From: Lentisphaera sp.
Lineage (GTDB): Bacteria; Verrucomicrobiota; Lentisphaeria; Victivallales; GWF2-50-93
Reading direction: 5' to 3'
Assembly (NCBI GenBank): GCA_020721745.1
Contig: DYMC01000136.1
Coordinates: 1 to 6,385 of the forward strand
DNA: 6,385 bases
Positions within the stretch are counted from its first letter, which is position 1. Every line of letters starts with the position of its first letter. Shown here one piece after another: positions 1 through 4,515 of this stretch. Under the pieces are notes generated by a model. That model saw only the letters and a program-made list of their open reading frames with translations, searched no databases and was not told the DNA's origin. The translations under genes and the position numbers were made by a program.

Positions 1-46
1 TGTTCTCCTTCGAGCCTCTGCGTCTTTGTGCGAGATATTTTTTTGA
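1..46. repeat. Possible dispersed intergenic repeat left of the cassette array
   Basis: This end of the window is non-coding. On the plus strand it contains a CTCTGCGTCTTTGTGCGAG stretch. Very similar strings occur as intergenic repeats in many unrelated bacterial genomes, which is recalled rather than checked. It lies directly beyond the R' core of attC2, so it is either the start of a further cassette or the chromosomal flank of the array. No ORF or attC is visible in these bases, and there is no second copy in the window. Confidence 0.3.
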
Positions 47-106
47 TTTTAACGCCACAAATCAGCGGCGGGCGGTAGCACGTCCGCTGAATTTGCCTTG
101 TTCGCA
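47..106 (-). other. attC: attC recombination site 2 (60 bp), at the 3' end of the DUF2442 cassette
   Basis: Read on the minus strand, the site has the canonical layout. R'' is TGCGAAC (106-100), followed by a 5-nt spacer AAGGC and the left arm AAATTCAGCGG (94-84). A 15-nt terminal loop (83-69) leads to the right arm CCGCTGATTT (68-59), a 5-nt spacer GTGGC, and R' GTTAAAA (53-47). The arms form 10 bp with one extrahelical T in the left arm, which is the hallmark used by IntI to choose the strand. The two unpaired spacers have equal length, as expected of the unpaired central spacer. Total length is 60 bp, at the classic short end for attC sites. The R'' core exactly complements the cassette's own first bases at 674-668. 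The R' core departs from the GTTRRRY consensus at its last base. Confidence 0.85.
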
Positions 107-337
107 TTTTTTATATAGGGTTTCTGGAGCAATATCTACCTCCTTGTTCCAGACAATGGTGCCCAAGGACTTGGAGACCGTAAAATTTCTAAAAAAAGAC
201 AAATCTGAAAACTTGGAGAACACACCGCCTTTTTGTGGATATTGTGATAAATCAACAACGCCTGAATATCCATTTTCAAATTCAATCCTAAGTTTGTATC
301 CTTCGAGATACTCCGCTTTGATTATATCATAAAGCAT
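62..337 (-). CDS. DUF2442 domain protein, second gene of a putative toxin-antitoxin-like pair
   Basis: This 91-residue protein matches the DUF2442 family throughout: EYLEGYKLRIEFENGYSGVVDLS near the N-terminus, then GGVFSKFSDLSFF, and SLGTIVWNKEVDIAPETLYKK near the end. No biochemical function is firmly established for the family. The start is placed at the ATG at 337-335 because TAGGAG (350-345) lies at normal spacing before it. That Shine-Dalgarno overlaps the TAG stop of the upstream DUF4160 gene, so the two are probably translationally coupled. A longer in-frame start at 364 would overlap DUF4160 and has no family support. The last 14 codons (residues CEQGKFSGRATARR) and the stop lie inside attC2, so the tail comes from the recombination site rather than the family fold. 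DUF2442 is often found beside DUF4160, and the pair is suspected to act as a toxin-antitoxin-like module; that role is inference. Confidence 0.88.
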   Translation of the reverse strand: MLYDIIKAEYLEGYKLRIEFENGYSGVVDLSQYPQKGGVFSKFSDLSFFRNFTVSKSLGTIVWNKEVDIAPETLYKKCEQGKFSGRATARR

Positions 338-347
338 CTTTTTACTC

Positions 348-608
348 CTAAATGAGAGGTTCAATCTTTTCTGGTGGGATATTTAATTTAGCCAATTCCC
401 AATCTTTCATCAATTCATCTTTATGCAAAGAAGCCCATTCGACAACAAGCCCCAATGCTCGGGGAGAGATTTTCCCTTCCAAAACCTTAAGTGTCAGTAT
501 TTCGATTGAAACCTTCTCGCCCCCATACCTCGCATGAAAATGGGGTGGATTGCGATCGTCATAGAATACAGCAATGACTATACCGAAAAATCTACAAATT
601 TCCGGCAT
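348..608 (-). CDS. DUF4160 domain protein, first gene of a putative toxin-antitoxin-like pair
   Basis: This 86-residue protein is a full-length DUF4160 member. It opens with MPEICRFFGIVI, carries the diagnostic YDDRNPPHFHARYGG motif at residues 16-30, and has EILTLKVLEGKISPRALGLVVEWASLH in the second half. The His-Phe-His cluster is the most conserved part of the family, but no catalytic activity is established. The ATG at 608-606 follows a strong Shine-Dalgarno GAGGAG (623-618). The TAG stop at 350-348 overlaps the Shine-Dalgarno of the DUF2442 gene, so the two form a bicistronic operon driven by the cassette promoter at 637-664. The DNA is visibly more AT-rich than the chromosomal genes to the right, consistent with horizontal acquisition. 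Which member would be toxin and which antitoxin cannot be told from sequence alone. Confidence 0.88.
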   Translation of the reverse strand: MPEICRFFGIVIAVFYDDRNPPHFHARYGGEKVSIEILTLKVLEGKISPRALGLVVEWASLHKDELMKDWELAKLNIPPEKIEPLI

Positions 609-636
609 ATTTATTACTCCTCATAGTTCAGCGCGC

Positions 637-664
637 AATATAATACAAATAATGAAGTTTTCAA
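637..664 (-). promoter_or_regulatory. Cassette-borne sigma70-like promoter for the DUF4160/DUF2442 operon
   Basis: On the minus strand, TTGAAA (664-659) is followed after 16 bp by TATATT (642-637), 28 bp upstream of the DUF4160 start codon. It lies wholly inside cassette 2, immediately after the cassette boundary at 674/673. Most cassettes lack a promoter, whereas toxin-antitoxin cassettes usually carry one, so this fits the module type. A 12-bp palindrome GCGAACGTTCGC (669-680) sits just upstream of the -35. It is largely explained by the core and spacer of attC1, though an operator role is not excluded. Confidence 0.6.
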
Positions 665-667
665 TCG

Positions 668-754
668 TGCGAACGTTCGCCATAACCGGCAGTGAAAAGC
701 GGGGCGACGAAGGCGCGCCGCTTTTCACTGTCCGAGTTGACGGCGTTGTTAGAG
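668..754 (-). other. attC: attC recombination site 1 (87 bp), at the 3' end of the GIY-YIG cassette
   Basis: On the minus strand, R'' CTCTAAC (754-748) is followed by a short spacer AACG (747-744) and a 26-nt left arm (743-718). A 15-nt loop (717-703) leads to a 23-nt right arm (702-680), a 5-nt spacer CGAAC (679-675) and R' GTTCGCA (674-668). The arms pair along 23 positions, one of them a G-T wobble, leaving exactly three extrahelical bases. All three are in the left arm: C739, T735 and A731 as read on the minus strand. Extrahelical bases confined to one arm, with unpaired spacers between core and stem, are the defining structural features of attC. R'' overlaps the TAA stop of the GIY-YIG gene, a common arrangement. 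It is the exact complement of that cassette's first bases at 1306-1300. A perfect 12-bp arm within the stem (691-702 and 718-729) would otherwise look like a terminator. Confidence 0.82.
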
Positions 755-1276
755 CCCGAATACATTTTTGAGCGCTTTTTCCGGGTCCGTTGGTTTTCGC
801 CGTGGCGTGTTGAGAACGCCAGGCACAATCATTGATTTCAAGAACTTTGTGTTCTTGCTGTTGCTAAGCGATCCATTTCGATTTAGTGCAACGCCAAACA
901 TAAACTTTTCTAGAAACTCGACATCCCGTTGTGGGTTTGATGATGGCTTCGCGAAACGCCCTTGCGGTGTCCTTTTTACAAGAAAGAAAAGTTGAGGGGT
1001 TACGCCAACCTTCCGCGTAATTGCGGGGTTGTAGTGATTAAGCTGATGCGCTCCTAGCGCTTCGGCGCGGAAATTTCGCTTCGTGGTGATGCCAACGTAC
1101 CAAGGAAGCGTTCCTCGCCTTGCCTTTACGACATAGACATAACAACCGCACGCATCAGGCACGCCAGGAGACGACTTTTCGACTGCGTCCCAGAACGCCT
1201 TCTTTGATTTTGCGGCTTTGTCAATGAGCCCGTTCACTTTCGGAAGATCATAGGGACCGTGAATTTCGAAGTTCAT
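749..1276 (-). CDS. GIY-YIG-like nuclease-fold protein in an integron cassette
   Basis: This 175-residue protein has the two short strands that define the GIY-YIG fold. GCYVYV (residues 44-49) stands for GIY, and PWYVGIT (58-64) holds Tyr-Val-Gly for YIG. An Arg follows at residue 70, a possible metal-site glutamate lies at 120 or 123 in VEFLEKFMFGVALNRN, and Asn 132/134 come after. About 40 residues precede the domain and about 45 follow, ending in a basic segment TPRRKP. The fold is found in homing, repair and restriction endonucleases. Here it could be a nuclease used in defence or simply a DNA-binding protein, and no substrate can be inferred. The ATG follows a clear CAGGAG at 6-nt spacing. 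Only 29 nt separate the cassette boundary from the start codon and no promoter fits there, so transcription must enter from upstream. The TAA stop overlaps attC1. Confidence 0.75.
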   Translation of the reverse strand: MNFEIHGPYDLPKVNGLIDKAAKSKKAFWDAVEKSSPGVPDACGCYVYVVKARRGTLPWYVGITTKRNFRAEALGAHQLNHYNPAITRKVGVTPQLFFLVKRTPQGRFAKPSSNPQRDVEFLEKFMFGVALNRNGSLSNSKNTKFLKSMIVPGVLNTPRRKPTDPEKALKNVFGL

Positions 1277-1456
1277 GGTGACTCCTGAATAGAATAGGAC
1301 TCTAACTGTTAATGGTTGGAACTACTCTTTACTTGAGCAAGGCAGCGCTGTTGGGATGGAAGTCAAGTCCTGGATGGACAAAAATTAAATGTCCTTTGTG
1401 CTGTGGTTTGAAAACTCCGTTTTATGCGCGATATTGCATGTATATACGGAAATCAG

Positions 1457-1494
1457 AATTGCAAAACTCCAGACGCATCCGGAGTTTTGCAATT
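1457..1494. terminator. Perfect 14-bp inverted repeat, possible bidirectional terminator or boundary element
   Basis: AATTGCAAAACTCC (1457-1470) and GGAGTTTTGCAATT (1481-1494) are perfect reverse complements around a 10-nt loop. Transcribed in either direction this gives a stable hairpin between the leftward cassettes and the rightward oleC. No run of T follows on either strand, so it is not a textbook intrinsic terminator. It could equally be a binding site or a remnant of a mobile element. Confidence 0.4.
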
Positions 1495-1536
1495 GGCTTT
1501 GGGGGCTTGTCCGCCACTCCGTCAGCAACAGACTGG

Positions 1537-1577
1537 AAACGGTGAACGTAAAACGGTGAACGGTGAAACGGTGGACG
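1537..1577 (+). repeat. Three copies of a 12-bp AAACGGTGRACG repeat before oleC
   Basis: Copies begin at 1537, 1551 and 1566, with a period of 14 then 15 bp. The first two are identical and the third has one change (AAACGGTGGACG). The repeat runs to within 10 bp of the oleC ATG and overlaps the place where a Shine-Dalgarno would lie. An in-frame GTG at 1563 would put repeat-derived codons (KRWTD) at the N-terminus, which argues against that start. Confidence 0.7.
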
Positions 1578-1586
1578 GATAAAAGT

Positions 1587-3260
1587 ATGGATAGAAAGCC
1601 TGGAAATCACAATGTGGCATCGGAATTTTTCCTGACGGCGGGCGGGCGTTCTGCGGATGCCGCGCTATTCTACAAGGGGAGGCCTGCGCTGGGGGAGGAT
1701 CCGGACGAGTCGCTGTCGTTTGGGGAGCTTGCGAAAATCGCATCTGCGTTCGCATGTGAATTTCATAAAAAAGGTGTTCGGCGCGGTGACAGGACGCTGG
1801 TGATGCTGAGATATTCGCCCGAGTTCATCTGCACTGTATTTGCGCTTTTTTCGATTGGCGCGGTGCCTGTGCTGATAGACCCGGGGATGGGGCTGTCCCG
1901 ACTTTTGCATTGCATATCGAAGACAGCGCCGAGGGGGCTGGTTGGCATTCCGGCGGTGCATTGGTTGAGACTGTTCATGCGCTCTCCATTTTCCTCGGTG
2001 AAGATGTCTTTCTCGACTGCCGGGTTCATTCCGCCGTTTCTCGGGGCGACGGTTTTGCCGACGCTGCGGGAGATTTTTTCCATGGCGGATGAGAGCGATA
2101 TGGAGGCCGTGGAGATGGGCGAATCGGATCTGGCCGCGATAGTTTTCACGACTGGCAGCACTGGGCCGGCGAAGGGGGTGGAATACACGCATGGAATATT
2201 CAAGGCGCAGCTTGGGATGATCAGGAAATACTACGGAGCCGGTCCGGAGCATGTTGACATGCCGTGCTTCCCTCTTTTCGCCATGTTCAGCCTATGCCTC
2301 GGGATGCCCTGCGCCATTCCGGATATTGATCCGTCGCGTCCGGCGAAGGCTCCGCCGGAGAAAATAATCGAGACGGTGAGAAAGCACAATGTGTCGTTCT
2401 CCTTCGGATCCCCTGCCCTATGGCGGAGGGTGTCGGACCACTGCATCTCGAAGGGTATCAGGCTGGACACTCTGAGGAAGGTTCTGATGGCCGGGGCGCC
2501 GGTGCCGGCATCGCTCCATGAAAAGCTGAAGACTATCATTTCTCCGGACGGCGACACGATGGTCCCCTATGGCGCGACAGAGTCGCTGCCTGTTGCGAAT
2601 TTCGCAGGGAGCGAGATGCTGTCGGATACAGCCGCTCTCAGCGCCAGTGGAGCCGGATACTGCGTGGGGCATGTCGTCTCAGAATGCGAGGTGAGGATAA
2701 TCAGGCCTTCGGACGGGCCGCTGCCGGATATAGGCGGGACGGAGTCTCTTCCGGATGGAGAGATTGGAGAGATAATCGCCAGGGGGCCGGTGGTGACGAG
2801 GCGCTACCATGGGAATTCCGCCGCAGATGCGCTTGCGAAAATCGCAGACGGAGAAGCCGTTTGGCACAGGATGGGGGACATGGGCTATTTCGACGGGAAG
2901 AAGCGGCTGTGGTTTTGCGGCAGGAAGAGCCATGCCGTGATGACGAAGGCCGGCCCGATATATCCGGCGGCGGCAGAGGCGCCGTTCAACATCGCCACTG
3001 GACGCAGATGCGCGATAGTCGGGCTGGGGAAGCCGGGCGACGAGACGCCAGTCCTCGTGGTGGAGGGCGCCATGTCCGACCACGAATTCGGCGAATTGCG
3101 GGAAACACTAGAAAAATGCGCGGCGAAGCTCCACACGCCAATGCGAATTTCGCAATTCGAGAGGATGAAGAAGTTCCCCGTGGATATCCGTCACAATGCG
3201 AAGATAAGGAGGGAGGAGATAAGGGAGGAAGTGGGCGAAGAGCTAAGGGCGAAGAGCTAA
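1587..3260 (+). CDS. oleC: OleC-type beta-lactone synthetase (ANL superfamily acyl-AMP-forming enzyme)
   Basis: This 557-residue protein is an adenylate-forming enzyme of the OleC family. OleC uses ATP to convert a 2-alkyl-3-hydroxy fatty acid into a beta-lactone in long-chain olefin synthesis; older annotations call it fatty acid CoA ligase. Visible motifs are the phosphate loop TTGSTGPAKG (residues 188-197), ATP-binding YGATES (328-333) and WHRMGDMGYFD (426-436). The C-terminal lysine motif DIRHNAKIRR is at 533-542, with Lys539 in the catalytic position. OleC-specific stretches include VDMPCFPLFAMF, FGSPALWRRV, GAPVP, GAGYCVGH and LWFCGRKSHAV. The ATG at 1587 is chosen because family homology begins just after it; the GTG at 1563 adds only repeat-encoded residues. 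No strong Shine-Dalgarno is seen, only a weak GGACGG. The last codons and stop lie in the 14-bp tandem repeat. OleA, OleB and OleD, which normally accompany it, are not in the window. Confidence 0.85.
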   Translation: MDRKPGNHNVASEFFLTAGGRSADAALFYKGRPALGEDPDESLSFGELAKIASAFACEFHKKGVRRGDRTLVMLRYSPEFICTVFALFSIGAVPVLIDPGMGLSRLLHCISKTAPRGLVGIPAVHWLRLFMRSPFSSVKMSFSTAGFIPPFLGATVLPTLREIFSMADESDMEAVEMGESDLAAIVFTTGSTGPAKGVEYTHGIFKAQLGMIRKYYGAGPEHVDMPCFPLFAMFSLCLGMPCAIPDIDPSRPAKAPPEKIIETVRKHNVSFSFGSPALWRRVSDHCISKGIRLDTLRKVLMAGAPVPASLHEKLKTIISPDGDTMVPYGATESLPVANFAGSEMLSDTAALSASGAGYCVGHVVSECEVRIIRPSDGPLPDIGGTESLPDGEIGEIIARGPVVTRRYHGNSAADALAKIADGEAVWHRMGDMGYFDGKKRLWFCGRKSHAVMTKAGPIYPAAAEAPFNIATGRRCAIVGLGKPGDETPVLVVEGAMSDHEFGELRETLEKCAAKLHTPMRISQFERMKKFPVDIRHNAKIRREEIREEVGEELRAKS

Positions 3261-3310
3261 GGGCGAAGAGCTAAGGGCGAAGAGCTAAGGGCGAAGAGCT
3301 AAGGGCGAAG
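3233..3310 (+). repeat. 14-bp tandem repeat, five perfect copies plus a partial
   Basis: The unit AGCTAAGGGCGAAG is repeated without a mismatch at 3241, 3255, 3269, 3283 and 3297, preceded by a partial copy GGGCGAAG at 3233-3240. The repeat has entered the 3' end of oleC: the last residues (ELRAKS) and the TAA stop come from the first two copies. Because the unit is not a multiple of three and contains TAA, every frame is closed within the array. A T7 run (3319-3325) follows without a convincing hairpin, so I do not call it a terminator. Confidence 0.95.
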
Positions 3311-3323
3311 GGCGGTCGTTTTT

Positions 3324-4019
3324 TTACCCACGACTCCAAGGGGGCTGGCAGTTCGAGAGCATAACGATTCCTGCGAGAGCCGCGGTTTCGACGCGCATGA
3401 TGACTGGAGAGAGTTTCATCGCCTTGAACCCGGCGCTATCCATCGCTTTTCTCTCGTCGTCTGAAAATCCGCCTTCCGGGCCGACAAACCATGAGACGGT
3501 GTCCATTTTGAATTGTGGAGGGCACGGATCGCCCCGCAGCGGGTCTCCGTAGAACGCGTCGGAGTCCTTCGCCACGGCGACAGCATCCTTGAAACCGAGA
3601 GGCTCGTGGATCATCGGGAAGAAAGGATTCCTGGCCTGCTTGCACGACTCGATGGCGCAGCGGCGCCATTTGTCGGCCTTCCTTGGGAAGGCCACCGAAT
3701 GTTCGCAGAGCATGGGGAATATTTCCGAGACGGCCGTCTCGCATGCCGAGGCTATGATGCCGTCCATTCCGGAATGTCTTGGCGGGGATACGAAGAGATA
3801 GATTTTAGGCTCGTGGCGCAGGTGGTTTTCGACCGATTCGACCGTCACGGCTGCGCCGTCTGCGATTTTCGCGAGCGCCGTGCTGCCTTTTCCGTCGAGG
3901 AGGATGACTTTATCGCCTGGAGATGCTCTGAGCACCTTGAAGAGGTGCTTGAATTCGCATTGCGGCAGGGAGGCGTGTTCCCCTGGCGCCGGGATATGTT
4001 CGCAATGGAACGCCCTCAT
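3324..4019 (-). CDS. rsmE: 16S rRNA (uracil(1498)-N(3))-methyltransferase RsmE
   Basis: This 231-residue protein is a SPOUT-class methyltransferase that transfers a methyl group from S-adenosylmethionine to N3 of U1498 in the decoding region of 16S rRNA. The N-terminal PUA-like domain carries the family signature EFKHLFKVLRASPGD (22-36). The SPOUT domain shows ETAVSEIFPM (94-103), the SCKQARNPFFP segment (125-135), the SAM-binding loop GPEGGF (180-185), and MRVETAALAG (208-217) in the trefoil knot. Family members are usually about 240-250 residues, so this is complete and slightly short. The sequence MKLSPVIMRVETAA differs from the common LGxRILRxETAA form but keeps the Arg, Glu-Thr-Ala core. 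Its ATG overlaps the TGA of the upstream gene by 4 bp (ATGA at 4019-4016), so translation is probably coupled, and no Shine-Dalgarno is needed or seen. Confidence 0.92.
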   Translation of the reverse strand: MRAFHCEHIPAPGEHASLPQCEFKHLFKVLRASPGDKVILLDGKGSTALAKIADGAAVTVESVENHLRHEPKIYLFVSPPRHSGMDGIIASACETAVSEIFPMLCEHSVAFPRKADKWRRCAIESCKQARNPFFPMIHEPLGFKDAVAVAKDSDAFYGDPLRGDPCPPQFKMDTVSWFVGPEGGFSDDERKAMDSAGFKAMKLSPVIMRVETAALAGIVMLSNCQPPWSRG

Positions 4020-4507
4020 GGGAAGAATTTGATCTCGGAGAGTTTATCGAGGACGGCCTCGACCGAGGCGTTGACCGCTTCGCTCGTGAAAGTGGCGCCG
4101 GTGATGGTGTCGGGAGGCTCGTCGCCGTCCTTTTTTCCGCGCCAGTCCTTGAGCAGATTGCCCTCAAGAACCGTGTCCACGAATCCCGGCGACTCCTTGT
4201 TGTCGCCGAGGATGACCGAGAGCACCGCGCCATCCGGGGACAGGAGGACGAAGCAGTCAACCTTGTCGCGGTATCCCTTCCGGCTGAGCCCTAGGTCTCC
4301 GGAGTTGAAGAGGAATGCGTCCGGAGTTTTCTCCGGGGACTGCTCCTTGAAGACCCTCATGTGCGGCAGGGGTTTTGCGACGAAGGAGACTCTGGCGTTG
4401 TCGCCGAGAGCCTCCCTCAGGAGCGCCGGATCGAGGATTTGCACCTTGCTTTCCGCCCGGACTGCGACGGCCGCCACGAGACAGCAGATGACCGCTGTGA
4501 TTTTCAT
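4016..4507 (-). CDS. Exported FMN-binding domain protein (RnfG/NqrC-like, single domain)
   Basis: This 163-residue protein starts with a signal peptide (MKITAVICCLVAAVAVRAES, cleavage probably after Ala18). It ends with an FMN-binding domain. The flavinylation motif DTITGATFTS (133-142) places the acceptor threonine at 139, the position where ApbE attaches FMN through a phosphoester bond in NqrC and RnfG. The preceding segment (FVLLSPDGAVLSVIL, then NKESPGF at 103-109) matches the pattern seen before the flavin site in that family. It is much shorter than NqrC/RnfG, lacks a membrane anchor beyond the signal, and no other rnf or nqr genes are nearby, so it is a stand-alone periplasmic flavoprotein, probably an electron carrier or sensor. 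The start is 8 nt after the pal stop with no clear Shine-Dalgarno. The frame stays open upstream into pal but has no supported start there. Confidence 0.82.
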   Translation of the reverse strand: MKITAVICCLVAAVAVRAESKVQILDPALLREALGDNARVSFVAKPLPHMRVFKEQSPEKTPDAFLFNSGDLGLSRKGYRDKVDCFVLLSPDGAVLSVILGDNKESPGFVDTVLEGNLLKDWRGKKDGDEPPDTITGATFTSEAVNASVEAVLDKLSEIKFFP

Positions 4508-4515
4508 TGCTGGGA

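Larger units (their letters stand above)
53..1305 (-). mobile_element. Integron gene-cassette array: two cassettes, no integrase (CALIN-like)
   Basis: Two cassettes are arranged head to tail on the minus strand. Cassette 1 spans 1305 to 674 (632 bp) and cassette 2 spans 673 to 53 (621 bp). Each is one short transcription unit followed by an attC-type site in the same orientation. The strongest evidence is core-site bookkeeping. Cassette 1 begins with G/TTAGAG (1306-1300) and its attC has R'' CTCTAAC (754-748), the exact complement. Cassette 2 begins with G/TTCGCA (674-668) and its attC has R'' TGCGAAC (106-100), again exact. This is expected because a cassette's R' half-core stays at its 5' end after site-specific insertion. 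No tyrosine recombinase intI is encoded in the window. On the upstream side, where attI and intI would normally lie, there is only non-coding DNA and oleC. By the usual convention, two or more attC sites without an integrase make a CALIN. An integrase outside the window cannot be excluded. Confidence 0.82.
1307..1586. other. Non-coding stretch between the cassette array and oleC
   Basis: About 280 bp with no convincing gene on either strand. It contains the perfect inverted repeat at 1457-1494 and the AAACGGTG-type repeats at 1537-1577. I looked for an attI or a third attC upstream of the core GTTAGAG at 1306-1300, using the minus-strand arm AGTAGTTCCAACC (1323-1311) as the query, and found no complementary partner. 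A short open frame at 1312-1545 has no Shine-Dalgarno and no recognisable domain. No clear promoter for oleC or for the leftward cassettes stands out. Confidence 0.5.

Noticed and set aside
669..680. Palindrome GCGAACGTTCGC as an operator of the DUF4160/DUF2442 promoter
   Set aside because: It is accounted for by the attC1 spacer plus R' core. There is no second site to support repressor binding.
680..686. GTTATGG on the minus strand as the R' core of attC1
   Set aside because: It resembles known cores, but it pairs inside the stem as part of the right arm. The GTTCGCA at 674-668 is the one that exactly complements the R'' of attC2, as the cassette model requires.
691..729. Perfect 12-bp inverted repeat read as a terminator for the GIY-YIG gene
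   Set aside because: The pairing continues outwards with one-sided bulges to attC-type cores, and R'' matches the cassette start, so it is better explained as the attC1 stem. A side effect on transcription remains possible.
1312..1545. Small open frame of 77 codons with two Cys pairs
   Set aside because: It has no Shine-Dalgarno and no recognisable domain, and it runs straight through the 14-bp inverted repeat and into the 12-bp repeats. Probably spurious.
1563..1586. GTG at 1563 as the start of oleC
   Set aside because: The eight extra codons come from the upstream tandem repeat, have no Shine-Dalgarno, and add nothing matching the OleC family.
3241..3310. CRISPR-like array
   Set aside because: The copies are contiguous 14-bp units with no spacers and no cas genes nearby.
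3311..3325. T7 run after oleC as an intrinsic terminator
   Set aside because: No stable hairpin immediately precedes it; the upstream 14-bp repeat can form only very short stems.
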